Source: Acutalibacter sp. (GTDB taxonomy: Bacteria; Bacillota; Clostridia; Oscillospirales; Acutalibacteraceae). Taken from it: DNA of 5,557 bases. The stretch covers positions 1 through 5,557 of the forward strand of contig JAAWSH010000124.1 of NCBI GenBank assembly GCA_022801475.1. The letters are read 5' to 3'. The position numbers and the translations under genes were made by a program. Positions 5,200-5,557 of the stretch are shown piece after piece; position 1 is the first letter of the stretch; the number at the start of each line of letters is the position of its first letter. Below the pieces are notes generated by a model. It did not search any database and was not told the DNA's origin. It saw only the letters and a program-made list of their open reading frames with translations.

Positions 5200-5502
5200 A
5201 TGGACAAGAATTGGATAGAAGAGATGGTAGGGCGTCTGCTGCCTATGTTTGAAGAGCGGCAGTATTCCCAGGCGGGGACCCTTGTAAAGGATATGAACCC
5301 TGCCGACGCGGCCCTGGTGCTGGAGGAGCTTCCTCAGCAGAAAATGCCCCTGCTGTTCCGTCTGCTGCCCAAGGAGCTGGCGGCGGATGTGTTTGCCTAT
5401 ATGTCACCGGAAAGCCAGGAGCTGCTGGTGCAGGGCTTTAGTGACCGGGAACTGGACGATTCAATCATGACCAGGCTTACGGCATCGAATGCAGGCTCCT
5501 GA
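5200..5502 (+). CDS. mgtE: MgtE magnesium transporter, N-terminal domain only, truncated
   Basis: MgtE is a dimeric Mg2+ channel-transporter of about 450 residues: a cytosolic superhelical N domain, two CBS domains that sense Mg2+, and five membrane helices. Only 100 codons remain. The start ATG 5200 is chosen for the ideal AGGAGGT (5186-5192); the frame extends upstream to 5170 without support. Residues 1-85 match the N domain: the opening helix with E-E-R-Q-Y, N-P-A-D-A-A-L-V-L-E-E-L-P (33-45), FRLLPKELAADVFAYM (53-68) and GFSDREL (79-85). After Leu85 the expected acidic helix leading to the CBS domains is absent; 15 unrelated residues end at TGA 5500-5502. CBS and membrane domains are missing within the window. 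The cause may be a rearrangement, an insertion or an assembly junction. As it stands the product cannot transport magnesium. Confidence 0.75.
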   Translation: MDKNWIEEMVGRLLPMFEERQYSQAGTLVKDMNPADAALVLEELPQQKMPLLFRLLPKELAADVFAYMSPESQELLVQGFSDRELDDSIMTRLTASNAGS

Positions 5503-5557
5503 AACAGAAAGGCGTATACTCCGTCAAGGCCACCCCCTGCAACGGAGGTGTGTTCAT
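5445..5557 (+). other. Unassigned protein-like frame after the mgtE break, runs off the window
   Basis: In the frame offset from mgtE, codons are open from 5445 (after TAG-TGA) to the window end. From about 5475 they read like real protein: AYGIECRLLKQKG, then VYSVKATPCNGGVF. No ATG, GTG or TTG start with a ribosome binding site is visible before it. It may be the interior of another gene joined to mgtE. I do not recognise the family. Confidence 0.3.

Noticed and set aside
4983..5252. 89-codon frame from TTG overlapping the mgtE start
   Set aside because: No ribosome binding site, odd composition, and it overlaps both the mgtE control region and the well-supported mgtE start.

Overview
The window looks like chromosome of a moderately GC-rich Clostridia member, probably Oscillospiraceae or Ruminococcaceae type. 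The grounds are AGGAGG-type ribosome binding sites, sigma-A-like promoters, a cobalamin riboswitch in front of an ECF-type vitamin uptake pair, and the style of the HtpG, CPBP and MgtE proteins. This placement is inference from protein style; no marker gene is present. All recognised genes are on the + strand.

Left part (1-3137): the middle and C-terminal domains of the chaperone HtpG, whose start lies before the window. After 74 bases comes a CPBP (CAAX/Abi) intramembrane protease with a long Pro/Gln/Tyr-rich N-terminal tail and an extra C-terminal membrane segment. Three bases later begins a TadA-type deaminase. It has the complete zinc site but a rewritten substrate-side segment.

Centre (3138-4720): a self-contained B12-responsive unit. 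A TTGACA-17-TAAAAT promoter drives a cobalamin riboswitch of about 375 nt, enlarged by a structured arm of about 110 nt. A CCTCC/GGAGG hairpin then masks the ribosome binding site of a small lipoprotein with a DUF4430 (transcobalamin C-terminal-like) domain. The lipoprotein stop codon directly abuts the start of an ECF transporter S component. The likely logic is that the lipoprotein captures a corrinoid outside the membrane and passes it to the S component, which would use a shared EcfA/A'/T module encoded elsewhere. B12 would switch the unit off. A hairpin followed by a T-rich run probably ends the transcript.

Right part (4721-5557): a second promoter and a leader of about 440 nt precede a gene for the N-terminal domain of a MgtE magnesium transporter. 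The leader holds a possible short ORF, overlapping alternative hairpins, a perfect 12-bp inverted repeat, and an anti-Shine-Dalgarno sequence that matches the mgtE ribosome binding site over 10 contiguous bases. I cannot match this leader to the M-box or another known riboswitch class by eye. The mgtE reading frame stops being MgtE-like after about residue 85 and ends at codon 100. The last 100 bases carry a different protein-like frame, which indicates a rearrangement, an insertion or an assembly junction.

The strongest candidates for something new are the uncharacterised mgtE leader switch, the expanded cobalamin riboswitch with its capture-lipoprotein/S-component pair, and the divergent TadA.
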